DNA of 45,223 bases from Ardenticatenaceae bacterium (GTDB lineage: Bacteria > Chloroflexota > Anaerolineae > Promineifilales > Promineifilaceae). The notes beneath the pieces were generated by a model. That model did no database searches and was not told the DNA's origin. It worked only from the letters and a program-made list of their open reading frames with translations. Each line of letters starts with the position of its first letter. Positions within the stretch are counted from its first letter, which is position 1. The translations under genes and the position numbers were made by a program. Positions 17,001 through 25,200 of the stretch are shown piece after piece. The stretch covers positions 1 to 45,223 of the forward strand of contig JASJCR010000070.1 in assembly GCA_030065875.1 (NCBI GenBank). Reading direction: 5' to 3'.

Positions 17001-20000
17001 GCACCACCCCAGGTGTGGAGACCCCAGAAGTCGTTGTAGTCGCTGCTGGTGTAATCTCCGTAATCACCCAGACAGCGAGCGTAGTGGATCGTGGCTACGT
17101 TATCGGCCGCGCCGCGCTGAGTATAAATCGTCTCGTCAGCCTCTTTGAGCCAGATCTCGTAATTTTCAGATGGCTCGTACGATTGATCCGGGTTGACGTT
17201 CTTTGTGTCACCGCGATGGACGATGAAGTTCAGGGTTGAGCTTAAATCAAGGGCCGGGAATTCAACCGAGTCGATGATGTATTTCGCCCCGTAATCATCC
17301 ACCTCTTCAAATGGCTTGGGCGCGGTCCACTCGGTCAGTGCGCCGCCGTCCTGCCACAGGTGGAGACCCCAGAAGTCGTTGTAGTTGCTGCTGGTTGGAT
17401 CGCCGTAGTCACCGGCCGCACGGTTGTAGTGCACCACCGTCTGCTGCAGCGCTTCCGCCTGCGAAGCATAATTTGTCTCGTCACCGCTGACGACCCAAAT
17501 TTCGGGGGTCACGCTGGGATCAAAGCTGCGATCCGGATCGGTGTCCTTTTCGTTCCCTTTGTGAATAATAAAGTTAACCGGCCGGCTGGGGTCTTCGAGG
17601 CGCATGGCCACGTATGCCCCATACTCATCGATACCGCTAAATTTGCGCGGCGTCGGCCAATCCGGATTGTACTCGTCGGGGTGAAGGGCGCTGCCCCACA
17701 GGTGCAGACCCCAGAAGTCGTTAAAGTCATCGGAGGTCCAGTCGCCGTAGTCACCATCCGGACGATAGTAGTGAATGATCACGTACTCGGCCGGGACCGA
17801 TGATTCATCGGCCGTGACTCCATCTGTGGCCGTACCGGCCACTTCCCCGCTCACCAGATCCTTAACCACCGCCTGGAAGGCCACCGTGGTGCCCACCGGC
17901 AGGTCAGACACGTCGTAAAACACGCGATAGGGAGCGTTGTTGTCCGTGCCTAAAATTTCCCAGGAGCCGGTTCCCACTTTCGCGGCGAAGGTCACCTCGA
18001 CCGGCCGGTCGCTGGCGCTCAAGTCAACGGCTACTTCGACGTTGCCGTTCAGGCTGCCGCCCGGCAGCGGGTTCGTAAACGACGGCTGTGGCGCGGCCGC
18101 GGAATCAGCCGCCAGGGCGGCATCCGCACGCATCACCACAACACCCAAAGCCGGGACGTCAACGGTCATCTGGCCATTGGCGTCGGTGGCCGCGGTGTTG
18201 GTTGTGCCGGGGTAAATCTCGGTAAAGGAGCCGCTCTTAACATACGTTTCAAACGTAGCGGACTGGGTGCTCTCAGCGTTGTTGAGCAGCACGACGTATT
18301 CAACCAGCTCGCCGCTGTCGATGCGGGAGAAAGCGTACACGCCGGCGCTGCCGGTGCTAAAGCGGTGAATCTGCGCCCCGCGACGGAGGGCCACGTGAGC
18401 CTCACGCAATGCCGCAAAATCGGCATAGCTCTGGTAGAGCACGTGGGTCTGGTCGAAGTTGCTGTCGGCCGTGGTCGCAGTGGTACCGATCAGGTTATCA
18501 TCGTTATACGAAGCTACCTGGCTGGGCATCATGTCCTGACGGGCGTCTTTATCGCCACCGTCACCGGTGAAGCCCTGCTCGTCCCCATAGTAGACAACCG
18601 GGAAGCCGCGGCTAAAGTACATCAGCGCGTGGGCCAGCTCCATGCGGTCAACCAGTTCAGCGTCTGAAGCGCCACCATTGCTGTCCTGGATCGCCTTGCC
18701 AACCCGACCGATGTCGTGATTGCTGATGAAGTTGGCCAGCTGATATGCATTGCTGTCCGCATCGATATAGTAATCGTCCTGGGCGAAGAAATTGCGCAGG
18801 TTATCGGTATTGTTGCTCTGCGCCGCAAAAGCGGTGGCGTTGCCCTGCAGACCAAAGTCGAGCACCGAAGGCAGAGGCAGATCGGTTGTAAACTCGCTCA
18901 GGAAGGCCGGATTGCCGTCAAACACTTCGCCAAACATGCTGAACTCGGTTTTGCCCTGCGCCTCAGCATACGCGAGAACTTCAGGGGCGAGGGTCTGCCA
19001 CAGCTCATCGTTGACGTGTTTCACCGTATCGATCCGGAAACCGTCGACATCATATGTGTCGATCGTGTTTTTGAAGATGTCGATAAAGCCGTTGACGACG
19101 TCCGGATGCTCGGTGAAGAGGTCATCTAGCCCGAAAAAGTCGCCATACAGCGAGTTTTCGCCGCTAAATGAGGAATCCCCGCGATTGTGATAGTAAATCG
19201 GGTCGTTGAGCCAGGCCGGTGTTTTGGCCGTATCGTCACCCGGATTCGGGAAGACCGGCGTGTAGGGGAAGCTCACGGCCGGATCAAGGGCCGGGAAGGT
19301 GCCGGTACCGGCGTAGTCTCGGTCGTCAAATTCAACCCCGGACGCGTCCCGATACGGAAAGTCGGATTTGCTCCGATAGGCGGTTGATCCCCCGTCGTAA
19401 GCAAGAACGTCGGCCGTGTGGTTTACCACGATGTCAAAATAAACCTTCATGCCGCGCGTGTGAGCGTCGTCAATCAGGCTGATCAATTCTGCATCAGTTC
19501 CCAAATGAGGATCGGCTTTTTCAAAGTTTAAGATCCAGTAGCCGTGGTAGGCGGCCCCAAAGCCAAACGCGGTTGAGGAGTCCGGCTGTGTTGGCAGATT
19601 TTCAAACGGTGGGGTGATCCACAGGGCGGTCACACCCAGGTTTTCAAGGTAGTCAAGCTGTCCGGCCAAACCGGCGAAGTCACCCCCATGATAAAAGGCT
19701 TTGTCGTCAATGAGATAGCCGGTGTCAGCCAGGGCACCGCCCGGTGCAGCCCCTTCATTGTTGGTGGGATCACCGTCACTAAAGCGATCGGGCAGCACAA
19801 AGTAAAAGATTTCGTCCTGGATCGGCTCCTGGATGACGTCAGCCACCAGGCTTAAATCAACTGAACCGCTCAGTTGAACACCGACTTCATCATTGGCCGA
19901 ATTCCAGCTGAGAACAACCCCCTGCCCGGCCGAGGTAACGTCAAACGGCACATCGCCGGCCGGCACTTCTCCGTTGCCCCATCCCTCGTTAAAAGCCACT

Positions 20001-20545
20001 TTGAAAGCGTAGCTGCCAACCGGAAGAGCGGCCGTCGAGAAGGTGTAAATCCCATCACCATCGGCATCGGTCAGCAAGGTTTGCACACATTCAGGCTGCC
20101 AATCGCCGGGACAGCCAACTTCACTTTGGAAGGAGCCGGCCGCAACCGGAATTTTGGCCAGATTGACGTTATCGATCACGACTTTGGTTTTGTCGTCATA
20201 GTAAAAACGAACTTCCTGATCGGCCGCGATACTCAGGGGCACATCTCCGGCCGGGTAGGCCTCGTCCCAGGTATCATTTAAGGCTGCTTTGTATGCATAA
20301 TCTCCGGCCGGGATTGTAAACGCTCCCCGCCAGACATCATTCCCCTGTTCAATCAATTCGGAGTTTGCACACTCAGGCTGCCAATCTCCCGGGCAGCCCA
20401 ATTCACTTTGCATACTCCCGGCAATTGCCACGCTGGCCGGTGCTGCCCATACAGATGGCACAGAAGCAGCCAAAATGACAAAGACCACTAACCCCGCAAA
20501 TGAAAGCGTGGGAAGGGTCCAATTCGGAACAATATTTTTTTTCAT
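14024..20545 (-). CDS. secreted bifunctional alpha-amylase/pullulanase (amylopullulanase)
   Basis: The 2,173-residue enzyme for starch and pullulan has two GH13 catalytic parts. A signal peptide (1-34, ending VPSVWA) is followed by two copies of a pullulanase-associated module (both with GCPGDWQPEC, about 37-200). The alpha-amylase part follows (about 225-800) with region I DIVVNHT, nucleophile Asp506, acid Glu540 and Asp611. Three CBM41-like modules sit at about 920-1255, each with GDYGD.TS..(F/Y)NDFWGLH.W. After a CBM48-like domain (about 1400-1500) comes the type I pullulanase part: YELHIRDFS, VVVDVVYNHT, Asp1754, Glu1791 and Asp1922. Both triads are intact. No sortase, S-layer or membrane anchor is seen. 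ATG 20545 is preferred over 20623 because AGAGGA precedes it and the signal peptide starts there. Promoter and leader are listed separately. Confidence 0.95.
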   Translation of the reverse strand: MKKNIVPNWTLPTLSFAGLVVFVILAASVPSVWAAPASVAIAGSMQSELGCPGDWQPECANSELIEQGNDVWRGAFTIPAGDYAYKAALNDTWDEAYPAGDVPLSIAADQEVRFYYDDKTKVVIDNVNLAKIPVAAGSFQSEVGCPGDWQPECVQTLLTDADGDGIYTFSTAALPVGSYAFKVAFNEGWGNGEVPAGDVPFDVTSAGQGVVLSWNSANDEVGVQLSGSVDLSLVADVIQEPIQDEIFYFVLPDRFSDGDPTNNEGAAPGGALADTGYLIDDKAFYHGGDFAGLAGQLDYLENLGVTALWITPPFENLPTQPDSSTAFGFGAAYHGYWILNFEKADPHLGTDAELISLIDDAHTRGMKVYFDIVVNHTADVLAYDGGSTAYRSKSDFPYRDASGVEFDDRDYAGTGTFPALDPAVSFPYTPVFPNPGDDTAKTPAWLNDPIYYHNRGDSSFSGENSLYGDFFGLDDLFTEHPDVVNGFIDIFKNTIDTYDVDGFRIDTVKHVNDELWQTLAPEVLAYAEAQGKTEFSMFGEVFDGNPAFLSEFTTDLPLPSVLDFGLQGNATAFAAQSNNTDNLRNFFAQDDYYIDADSNAYQLANFISNHDIGRVGKAIQDSNGGASDAELVDRMELAHALMYFSRGFPVVYYGDEQGFTGDGGDKDARQDMMPSQVASYNDDNLIGTTATTADSNFDQTHVLYQSYADFAALREAHVALRRGAQIHRFSTGSAGVYAFSRIDSGELVEYVVLLNNAESTQSATFETYVKSGSFTEIYPGTTNTAATDANGQMTVDVPALGVVVMRADAALAADSAAAPQPSFTNPLPGGSLNGNVEVAVDLSASDRPVEVTFAAKVGTGSWEILGTDNNAPYRVFYDVSDLPVGTTVAFQAVVKDLVSGEVAGTATDGVTADESSVPAEYVIIHYYRPDGDYGDWTSDDFNDFWGLHLWGSALHPDEYNPDWPTPRKFSGIDEYGAYVAMRLEDPSRPVNFIIHKGNEKDTDPDRSFDPSVTPEIWVVSGDETNYASQAEALQQTVVHYNRAAGDYGDPTSSNYNDFWGLHLWQDGGALTEWTAPKPFEEVDDYGAKYIIDSVEFPALDLSSTLNFIVHRGDTKNVNPDQSYEPSENYEIWLKEADETIYTQRGAADNVATIHYARCLGDYGDYTSSDYNDFWGLHTWGGAEDPGWTTPRKPAGQDDFGVYFEVPLFDGAEALNYIFHRGDTKDVNPDQSLDLTTTGYEIWIVEGAGGANEISAEKQFTSVAVAMNVFERVCAGTQVGNINEQRAFWLAADTIGWIPKPGSAASYKLFAAPEGGMALEADVVGGTGYDLTVDPAGLDSAITDKFPHLAGQIALKLDAADLALVPDLLKGQVVVAAYDAGGAMIDATGLQIPGVLDDLYIYDGDLGTVWNRRKPTLKVWAPTAKSVTLHLFDDSDPATESVTYPMTWDAATGVWSVEGKRQWDGKYYLYEVEVYVPSTGQVENNLVTDPYSLSLSENSARTQIVRMNSSALRPRGWNSIRKPGMTPEDITVYELHIRDFSIFDESVAEVDRGKYTAFTYDGQRGRPGPSYGMTHLMELADAGLTHIHLLPPFDIATINENAAERVEPDPAVLASYVANSEEQQALINTLRDQDGFNWGYDPFHYGVPEGSYSTNPDGAQRVVEFRQMVQTLAQNDLRVVVDVVYNHTSDSGQSQKSVLDRIVPGYYHRLNASGQVETSTCCQNTATEHEMMEKLMIDTVIMWAKYYKIDAFRFDLMGHHMKEDMLSLRAALDELTLWQDGVDGTGIYLYGEGWNFGEVANNARGENATQLNMTGTGIGTFSDRMRDAVRGPGPFNDGEDLLVQGFGSGLCYDLNSLPQADACDRLLLLQDQIMVEMAGNLAEYEIVDRNGNVVTGAEVDYNGQPSGYTADPQENISYISKHDNQTLFDIYIYGMPTDTPMDERVRAQHTAITTVALGQGIPFFHAGVDMLRSKSLDRNSYNSGDWFNVLDFTYGSNNYGVGLPPAEGGQSDNWPIMGPLLIDPNLYPSQADIEFSVELFKEWLEIRYSSPLFRLQTAEEVNQRVSFYNNGPDALPGVIVMHMSDEVAGLPELDSQFDEIVVVINANDEAQTVTVPEVAGEFFVLHDVQRNSVDSVVQGAVYQPGTSTFVVPARTTAVYVVKDRFSWYERLFGR

Positions 20546-20700
20546 CTGTCGAATCCTCTTTTCAGTCCTGTCCAAATGAGAAACCAAACAAAAAGATACT
20601 ATCTCTTGTACAGGCACAAGCAATAGCTACCCCGAACACAATTTTGGTTTACTTTTTAACAAAGGCATCATCTTGCCCTCTATGAGTGTGTTTTGTGTCT

Positions 20701-20767
20701 GCTTTGATCCAAATTTAACGCCAATTTGGTGGGTCGGGCGACCCGGAACCTGTCCATCGATCAAAGC
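20701..20767 (-). promoter_or_regulatory. structured leader element before the amylopullulanase gene
   Basis: A perfect 9-bp outer stem (GCTTTGATC 20701-20709 with GATCAAAGC 20759-20767) encloses two hairpins. One has arms CCAAATT/AATTTGG (20709-20715, 20723-20729), the other arms GGGTCG/CGACCC with a two-base loop (20731-20744). As RNA this is a three-helix arrangement starting about 15 nt after the predicted transcription start. It matches no riboswitch class I know. A DNA operator for a sugar repressor is the alternative. Confidence 0.5.
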
Positions 20768-20788
20768 AAAAATGTAGTTTACAGTTCA

Positions 20789-20817
20789 ACTATATCAGCA
20801 GTTCTTATGCAAGTCAA
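20789..20817 (-). promoter_or_regulatory. sigma70-type promoter of the amylopullulanase gene
   Basis: On the minus strand TTGACT (20812-20817) and TATAGT (20789-20794) are exactly 17 bp apart, each five of six bases to consensus. Transcription should start near 20782, leaving a leader of about 237 nt. The 361-bp gap between this gene and rsfS holds only this promoter, the structured leader and the weak rsfS start region. Confidence 0.75.
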
Positions 20818-20906
20818 ACAAATGGACAGGCGATTCTTTTGGTCATTATTTCGTCCAGTTTTTGTCTGATTTCACACGTGTTCGGTAAAGATTCTCGCTT
20901 ACCAGA

Positions 20907-21305
20907 GTGAGAAATGTTAAAATAAAAAGATCAACAATCCATGTAGGAGGTTTGCTTCTGGAAGCACTAGAGTTAGCAAATTTACTGGTCGACACCATAG
21001 CCGATAAAAAAGGCGGTGATGTTATTATTCTAGATATGAGGGAGCAGTCGGTCTTAACCGATTTTTTCCTAATTTGCACTGCGAACAGCGACCGTCAAAT
21101 CAAGGCGATTGCCGAAGCAATTTGGGATGATTCCAAGCAAAAAGGGGACGTGGTTGCCATGGGGCAGGAAGGCTCGGCCGAATCCGGCTGGATTTTAATC
21201 GACTTTGGCGACCTAATTGTGCACGTCTTTTCTGAAGAAAAACGAGAGTTTTATAATTTGGAAGAATTGTGGCAAGAAGGCCGCGTCATGCTGCGCATGC
21301 CTTAG
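20907..21305 (+). CDS. rsfS: ribosomal silencing factor RsfS (Iojap/YbeB family)
   Basis: RsfS binds ribosomal protein uL14 on the large subunit and blocks joining of the subunits when nutrients are scarce. The product has the family core: LEALELANLLVDTIADKKGGDVIILDM, TDFFLICTANSDRQIKAIAEAI, then GW(I)LIDFGDLIVHVFSEEKREFYNLEELW. The start is uncertain. GTG at 20907 gives 132 residues but has no ribosome site, and its first 17 residues are unlike the family. A strong AGGAGG (20945-20950) stands 7 bases before a CTG at 20958, exactly where family members begin, giving 115 residues. It is convergent with ndk. The usual neighbours nadD and obg are absent. Confidence 0.94.
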   Translation: MRNVKIKRSTIHVGGLLLEALELANLLVDTIADKKGGDVIILDMREQSVLTDFFLICTANSDRQIKAIAEAIWDDSKQKGDVVAMGQEGSAESGWILIDFGDLIVHVFSEEKREFYNLEELWQEGRVMLRMP

Positions 21306-21368
21306 CCTCTGTTTAGGCAAGCTAAAATTTTTAACCTGCACCCCGTATAAGATCCCCCACGTCAAGCC

Positions 21369-21399
21369 GCTCCGGCCGGTCAGCGGACCAGGCCGGAGC
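21369..21399. terminator. GC-rich hairpin between rsfS and ndk
   Basis: GCTCCGGCC pairs with GGCCGGAGC, extended by GGTC/GACC across one bulged A, with loop AGCG. It sits between the convergent ends of rsfS and ndk. It lacks a T run on either side, so it may be a stabilising 3' structure or a weak terminator. Confidence 0.4.
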
Positions 21400-21417
21400 A
21401 CCTGTTGAACGACAAAT

Positions 21418-21440
21418 CTTTCACGCCGTTCGGGTGAAAG
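21418..21440 (-). terminator. hairpin directly after the ndk stop codon
   Basis: CTTTCAC and GTGAAAG (7 bp, 9-base loop) lie immediately beyond the ndk stop. On the minus strand only ATTTGT follows, so any termination would be weak. Confidence 0.35.
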
Positions 21441-21890
21441 CTATTCTACAATCCACGATTCGAGATCACGCCCCCACGAAACCAACTCTTCATCAGAAAA
21501 GAAAAGGCTGGCTTCCAGCTCCCCATTTTCCGGGCTATCAGAGCCGTGAACGAGGTTGCGGCCGATTTCCATACCAAAATCTCCGCGAATGGTACCCGGG
21601 CTGGCATCCACCGGCTTGGTAGCGCCAATTGTGGCCCGCGCGGCCGCAATGGCATCGTTGCCTTCCCAAACCATGGCCACAATCGGTCCGGAAGTGATGT
21701 ACGCAACCAGGTCATCGTAAAAAGGACGCCCTTGATGGACGGCATAATGTTTGCTGGCCAATTCGGTGGTCATTTGCAAAAATTTCATGCCGATCAATTT
21801 TAAGCCACGGCGTTCAAAACGGCCGACAATTTCACCAATCAAGCTACGCTGCACGCCATCTGGCTTTACAAGAATCAATGTTTTTTCCAT
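21441..21890 (-). CDS. ndk: nucleoside diphosphate kinase
   Basis: Ndk moves the gamma phosphate from ATP to other (d)NDPs through a phosphohistidine. The 149-residue protein is of normal length. It opens with EKTLILVKPDGVQR and carries the active-site segment NLVHGSDSPENGELE, with the catalytic His about residue 117. It ends in the usual ESWIVE-type tail. ATG 21890 has AGGAG 7 bases upstream. A copy of the 136-bp element lies only 53 bp before the start, so the promoter is either in that short gap or inside the element. Confidence 0.97.
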   Translation of the reverse strand: MEKTLILVKPDGVQRSLIGEIVGRFERRGLKLIGMKFLQMTTELASKHYAVHQGRPFYDDLVAYITSGPIVAMVWEGNDAIAAARATIGATKPVDASPGTIRGDFGMEIGRNLVHGSDSPENGELEASLFFSDEELVSWGRDLESWIVE

Positions 21891-21942
21891 TTTTATACTC
21901 CTGAATTTGAGTGATTTAGTAATCTGTAACAGAATTTTTTTC

Positions 21943-22062
21943 TTAGGTAGTTTACAAAAAGAATTGACAAAAAAAAGCCACGGATTAACACGGATTTTCG
22001 CAGATTACAGTGAAATATCTGCGGCCATCTGCGTAATCTGCGGATTGTAAATTTTTTAAAAG
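21943..22062 (+). repeat. MITE-like element, copy 1 (right end decayed)
   Basis: It begins TTAGGTAGTTTACAAAAAG and has the interior CCACGGATTAACACGGATTTT. TATCTGCGGCCATCTGCG and TAATCTGCGGA follow, and it fades into TTGTAAATTTTTTAAAAG. The left end and interior match copy 3 (42627) in the same orientation. The right end is shortened or mutated. Together with the terminator at 22107 it accounts for the 328 bp between ndk and the large TPR gene. Confidence 0.7.
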
Positions 22063-22106
22063 TTTATGAGCCGCATTCCGACCTGATTTTCACCTCAACC
22101 AGGCAC

Positions 22107-22141
22107 ATAAAAAGGCAGTTACCCAATGGATAACTGCCTTT
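22107..22141 (-). terminator. rho-independent terminator of the large TPR gene
   Basis: AAAGGCAGTTA (22111-22121) pairs perfectly with TAACTGCCTTT (22131-22141); on the minus strand the stem ends in CTTTTT. It is 78 bp beyond the stop codon at 22219. Confidence 0.85.
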
Positions 22142-22218
22142 GGTTTATACACCTATTAATCGCGAACGATCTCTATCATACCCTGAAACGGGCAGATGGT
22201 CGACCGCGGAATTCAGGA

Positions 22219-25200
22219 TTATAAAAGGTCCTGAACGCGACTGTAAATATCCAGCGCCTTTTGCAGCTGGCCCTCCTGCATATACGCATCCCCCAGCAGA
22301 CGCATGAGGAACGGATGACGATTTTTGCTGTTTAGCTGCTGCTCAAGCTCGACAATAAGCTGATCAATATGCTTTCCGTTGCGCAAAATTGCGCTGTATC
22401 CGTCGATGGCCCCGTCAATATCGCTTTGACTTAGCGCTTCACGCGGCAGGGCAAACAAATTTGGATCCAGCTCAATTTCAGCTGCCACCTCACCTATTTC
22501 ATCTGCAGGCAAATCGATCGTCTCACCTCCGCTTGGGTCAGGTGAATCAATCGCGACATCCGGCAGTTGGCCTGTTCGAGGAGCCGACAAGCTGGAAGTA
22601 ACCTGGGAGGCTTGCTCTTCAGCCTGCAGCCAATCCAGGCCGTCTGTTTGGTCATCCTTGTCCAACCAATCGAGCAGCCCTTCATCCTCATCGGTTTCTT
22701 CAAGCCACTCCGGCAGCATATCGCTCACGTCTTGAATAATGGTCGGTACTGGCAAATCCTCATCTTCGACTATAGAGGCGATTTCATCGGCTTCCCCTTC
22801 AAAATCAGCGCCAAAAACCTCTTCGATTTCATCTAGAGCCGAGTCAGCCCAAAGGGCGGCATTGGGGTCTTCAGGTTCGACCGTTTCCACTTCTTCATCA
22901 CGCTGGCTGGCCGCAAGCTGTTCTAAAATTGCCAGGGCTTCATCGGGATCTTCCGGCAGTTCTCCAATTTCACTGCGCACAAGCTCCTGATCATCCGTTT
23001 CAAGCGCTTCATCAAGGGTTGGCAAATCTGGAAAAACGGTGTCAATCCCTTTGGCATTCATCACGTCAGAATCGAGGTCAAGGACATCATCAATTTCCAT
23101 GGGGGTGAGATTATCAAGCCAGCCAAGATCTTCATCCGAGTCTTCGTCATCATCAAAATCATCAGCCAGGATGGCGTCCAAAGGAGAAGGTGTTTCGCCC
23201 TCTATATCTTCCTTTGCCTCTTCAAAAATCGTATCAATCCCGCCCTCAACCGGCAGCTCACCCTCCAGCGTAGGAATCGCTTCCCCGACCCCAGGTTCTT
23301 CATCTACGGCCAAATCGTCAAGCCAGGTCAGGCTTTCTTCACCCTCGATCCCTTCAAGGTCAACATCTTCGACCTCTAGCTCGCCAAGTTCCAACTCCTC
23401 GATCTCTTCAACCAGCTCATCTTGCGCAGCTTGATCATCTGCAGTTTCAACAAGCTGCGGGAATTCGAGCTCAGCCACCGCATCCTGAACCTCTTCTTGA
23501 ACGGCCAATTCTTCATCATCATCCAGTTCCAGCCAGGACATTAATGATTCAGGATCATCGCCAAAATCAAGTCCTTCTATTTCCATGCCGTGCTCGGCCG
23601 CGTGGGCGATCTCTTCGTCAGTGACGCGGAACTCGTCATCATCGGCCGAGGCTGCTTTGGTTTCCTCCGCGGCCGGGACTTCGACCTCCGCTTCAACAGC
23701 CGCCACTTCGGCCATGGGGGCCTCTTCAACGGCCGCTTCAGGCTCGACTGCAACCTCTAAAGTGTCTTCCACTTCTAGAACCGCTTCACCTTCTCCCCCG
23801 TCCAAATCAAGCCACGACAGCAAAGCGTCCGGATCGTCAGAAAGGCCAAAGTCAAGCCCTTCAACCTCCATCCCGTGCTCGGCCGCATGGGCGATCTCTT
23901 CATCAGAAACGCGGAATTCATCATCATCAGCCGAGGCTGTTTTGGTTTCCTCAGCGGCCGGGGCTTCGACCTCCGCCACTTCGGCCGTGGGGGCCTCTTC
24001 AACGGCCGCTTCAGGCTCGACCGCAACTTCCAAAGTGTCTTCAGCCTCGATGACCGCTTCACCTTCTGCCCCGTCCAAATCAAGCCACGACAGCAAAGCG
24101 TCCGGATCGTCAGAAAGGCCAAAGTCAAGCCCTTCAACCTCCATCCCATGCTCGGCCGCGTGGGCGATCTCTTCGTCAGAAACGCGGAATTCATCATCAT
24201 CGGCCGAGGCTGCTTTGGTTTCCTCAGCGGTCGGCGCTTCGACCTCTACTGTAGGGAGATCAGCCTCAGCAGCGATCTCTTCTGTTTCCGCTTCAATTAA
24301 TTCTTCAATGCTTAATTCTTCAACACCCTCAGCTGCAGGAACAAGATCATCGATGACGGTATCCAGCCCCAGTTCAGCTTCCACTTCTGCCAGGATGTCC
24401 GCATCGAGGGCAGCCGTTACCGCCAATCTTGCCGGCTCCTCACCCTCTTCACTTTCTTCTAGCTCTTCGAGTTCATCAACGGTGATCGGGGTGTCCAGGA
24501 GAGTCGCTTCTTCAAGCCATTCATCACTCCCTAAATCCTCGAACAACTCATCAGCTGAAGTTACAAAGTCATCATCCAAATCATCAGCTCTGGCCAGGGG
24601 AGCATCGTGGTCCGGCGGCCGGGTGGCATCCCAGCTCAAAGTGGGGTGTTCTTCGATTGGATCTGCCTCTTCATCCGGCTCCATGTGATCCAACCAGGAT
24701 AATGGGTCCCCATCAGCCAGGGTCTCGTCACCGCTCTCGTCCACAGGTTCCGGAGCAGGAATGTCTTCTTCAGCAGTCGGAAGCACCTCGTCAACCAGAG
24801 TCGGCGAACTGACCGGTGTTTCAGCTTTGGCCAGAGATTCGCGGGCCAATTTTTCGAGAAAAGCCAAATCCGCTTCAAGGTCTGGATAAAATGGCATATC
24901 TGCAGGATTTAAATCGTTCGACATACTCATAGATACTGCTTCCTCCACATCTACATCATTTTCCAGCGATGCGCTGGATGATGCAAGCACCACCTCATTC
25001 TGGGGTTCTTCGTCTGATTCCGGCGTTTCGGCGGCCGGAAGAGGTTCGGTGTGATCTGATTGTTCCGATGATTGCTGATCAGCTTCTTCATCTTCAACTA
25101 TTGGTTGACCTGTGTCACCTGTTACATCTTCAACATCATCATCTTGCTCTAATGCGTCGATGATCGATTGATTAAATTCTTCGTTCTCTTGATCGATAAA

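Noticed and set aside
23585..24688. 367-codon open frame on the plus strand coding for a Ser-rich chain
   Set aside because: It is the complement of Asp/Glu-rich codons of the giant acidic protein. Low-complexity Ser is what that antisense frame must give.
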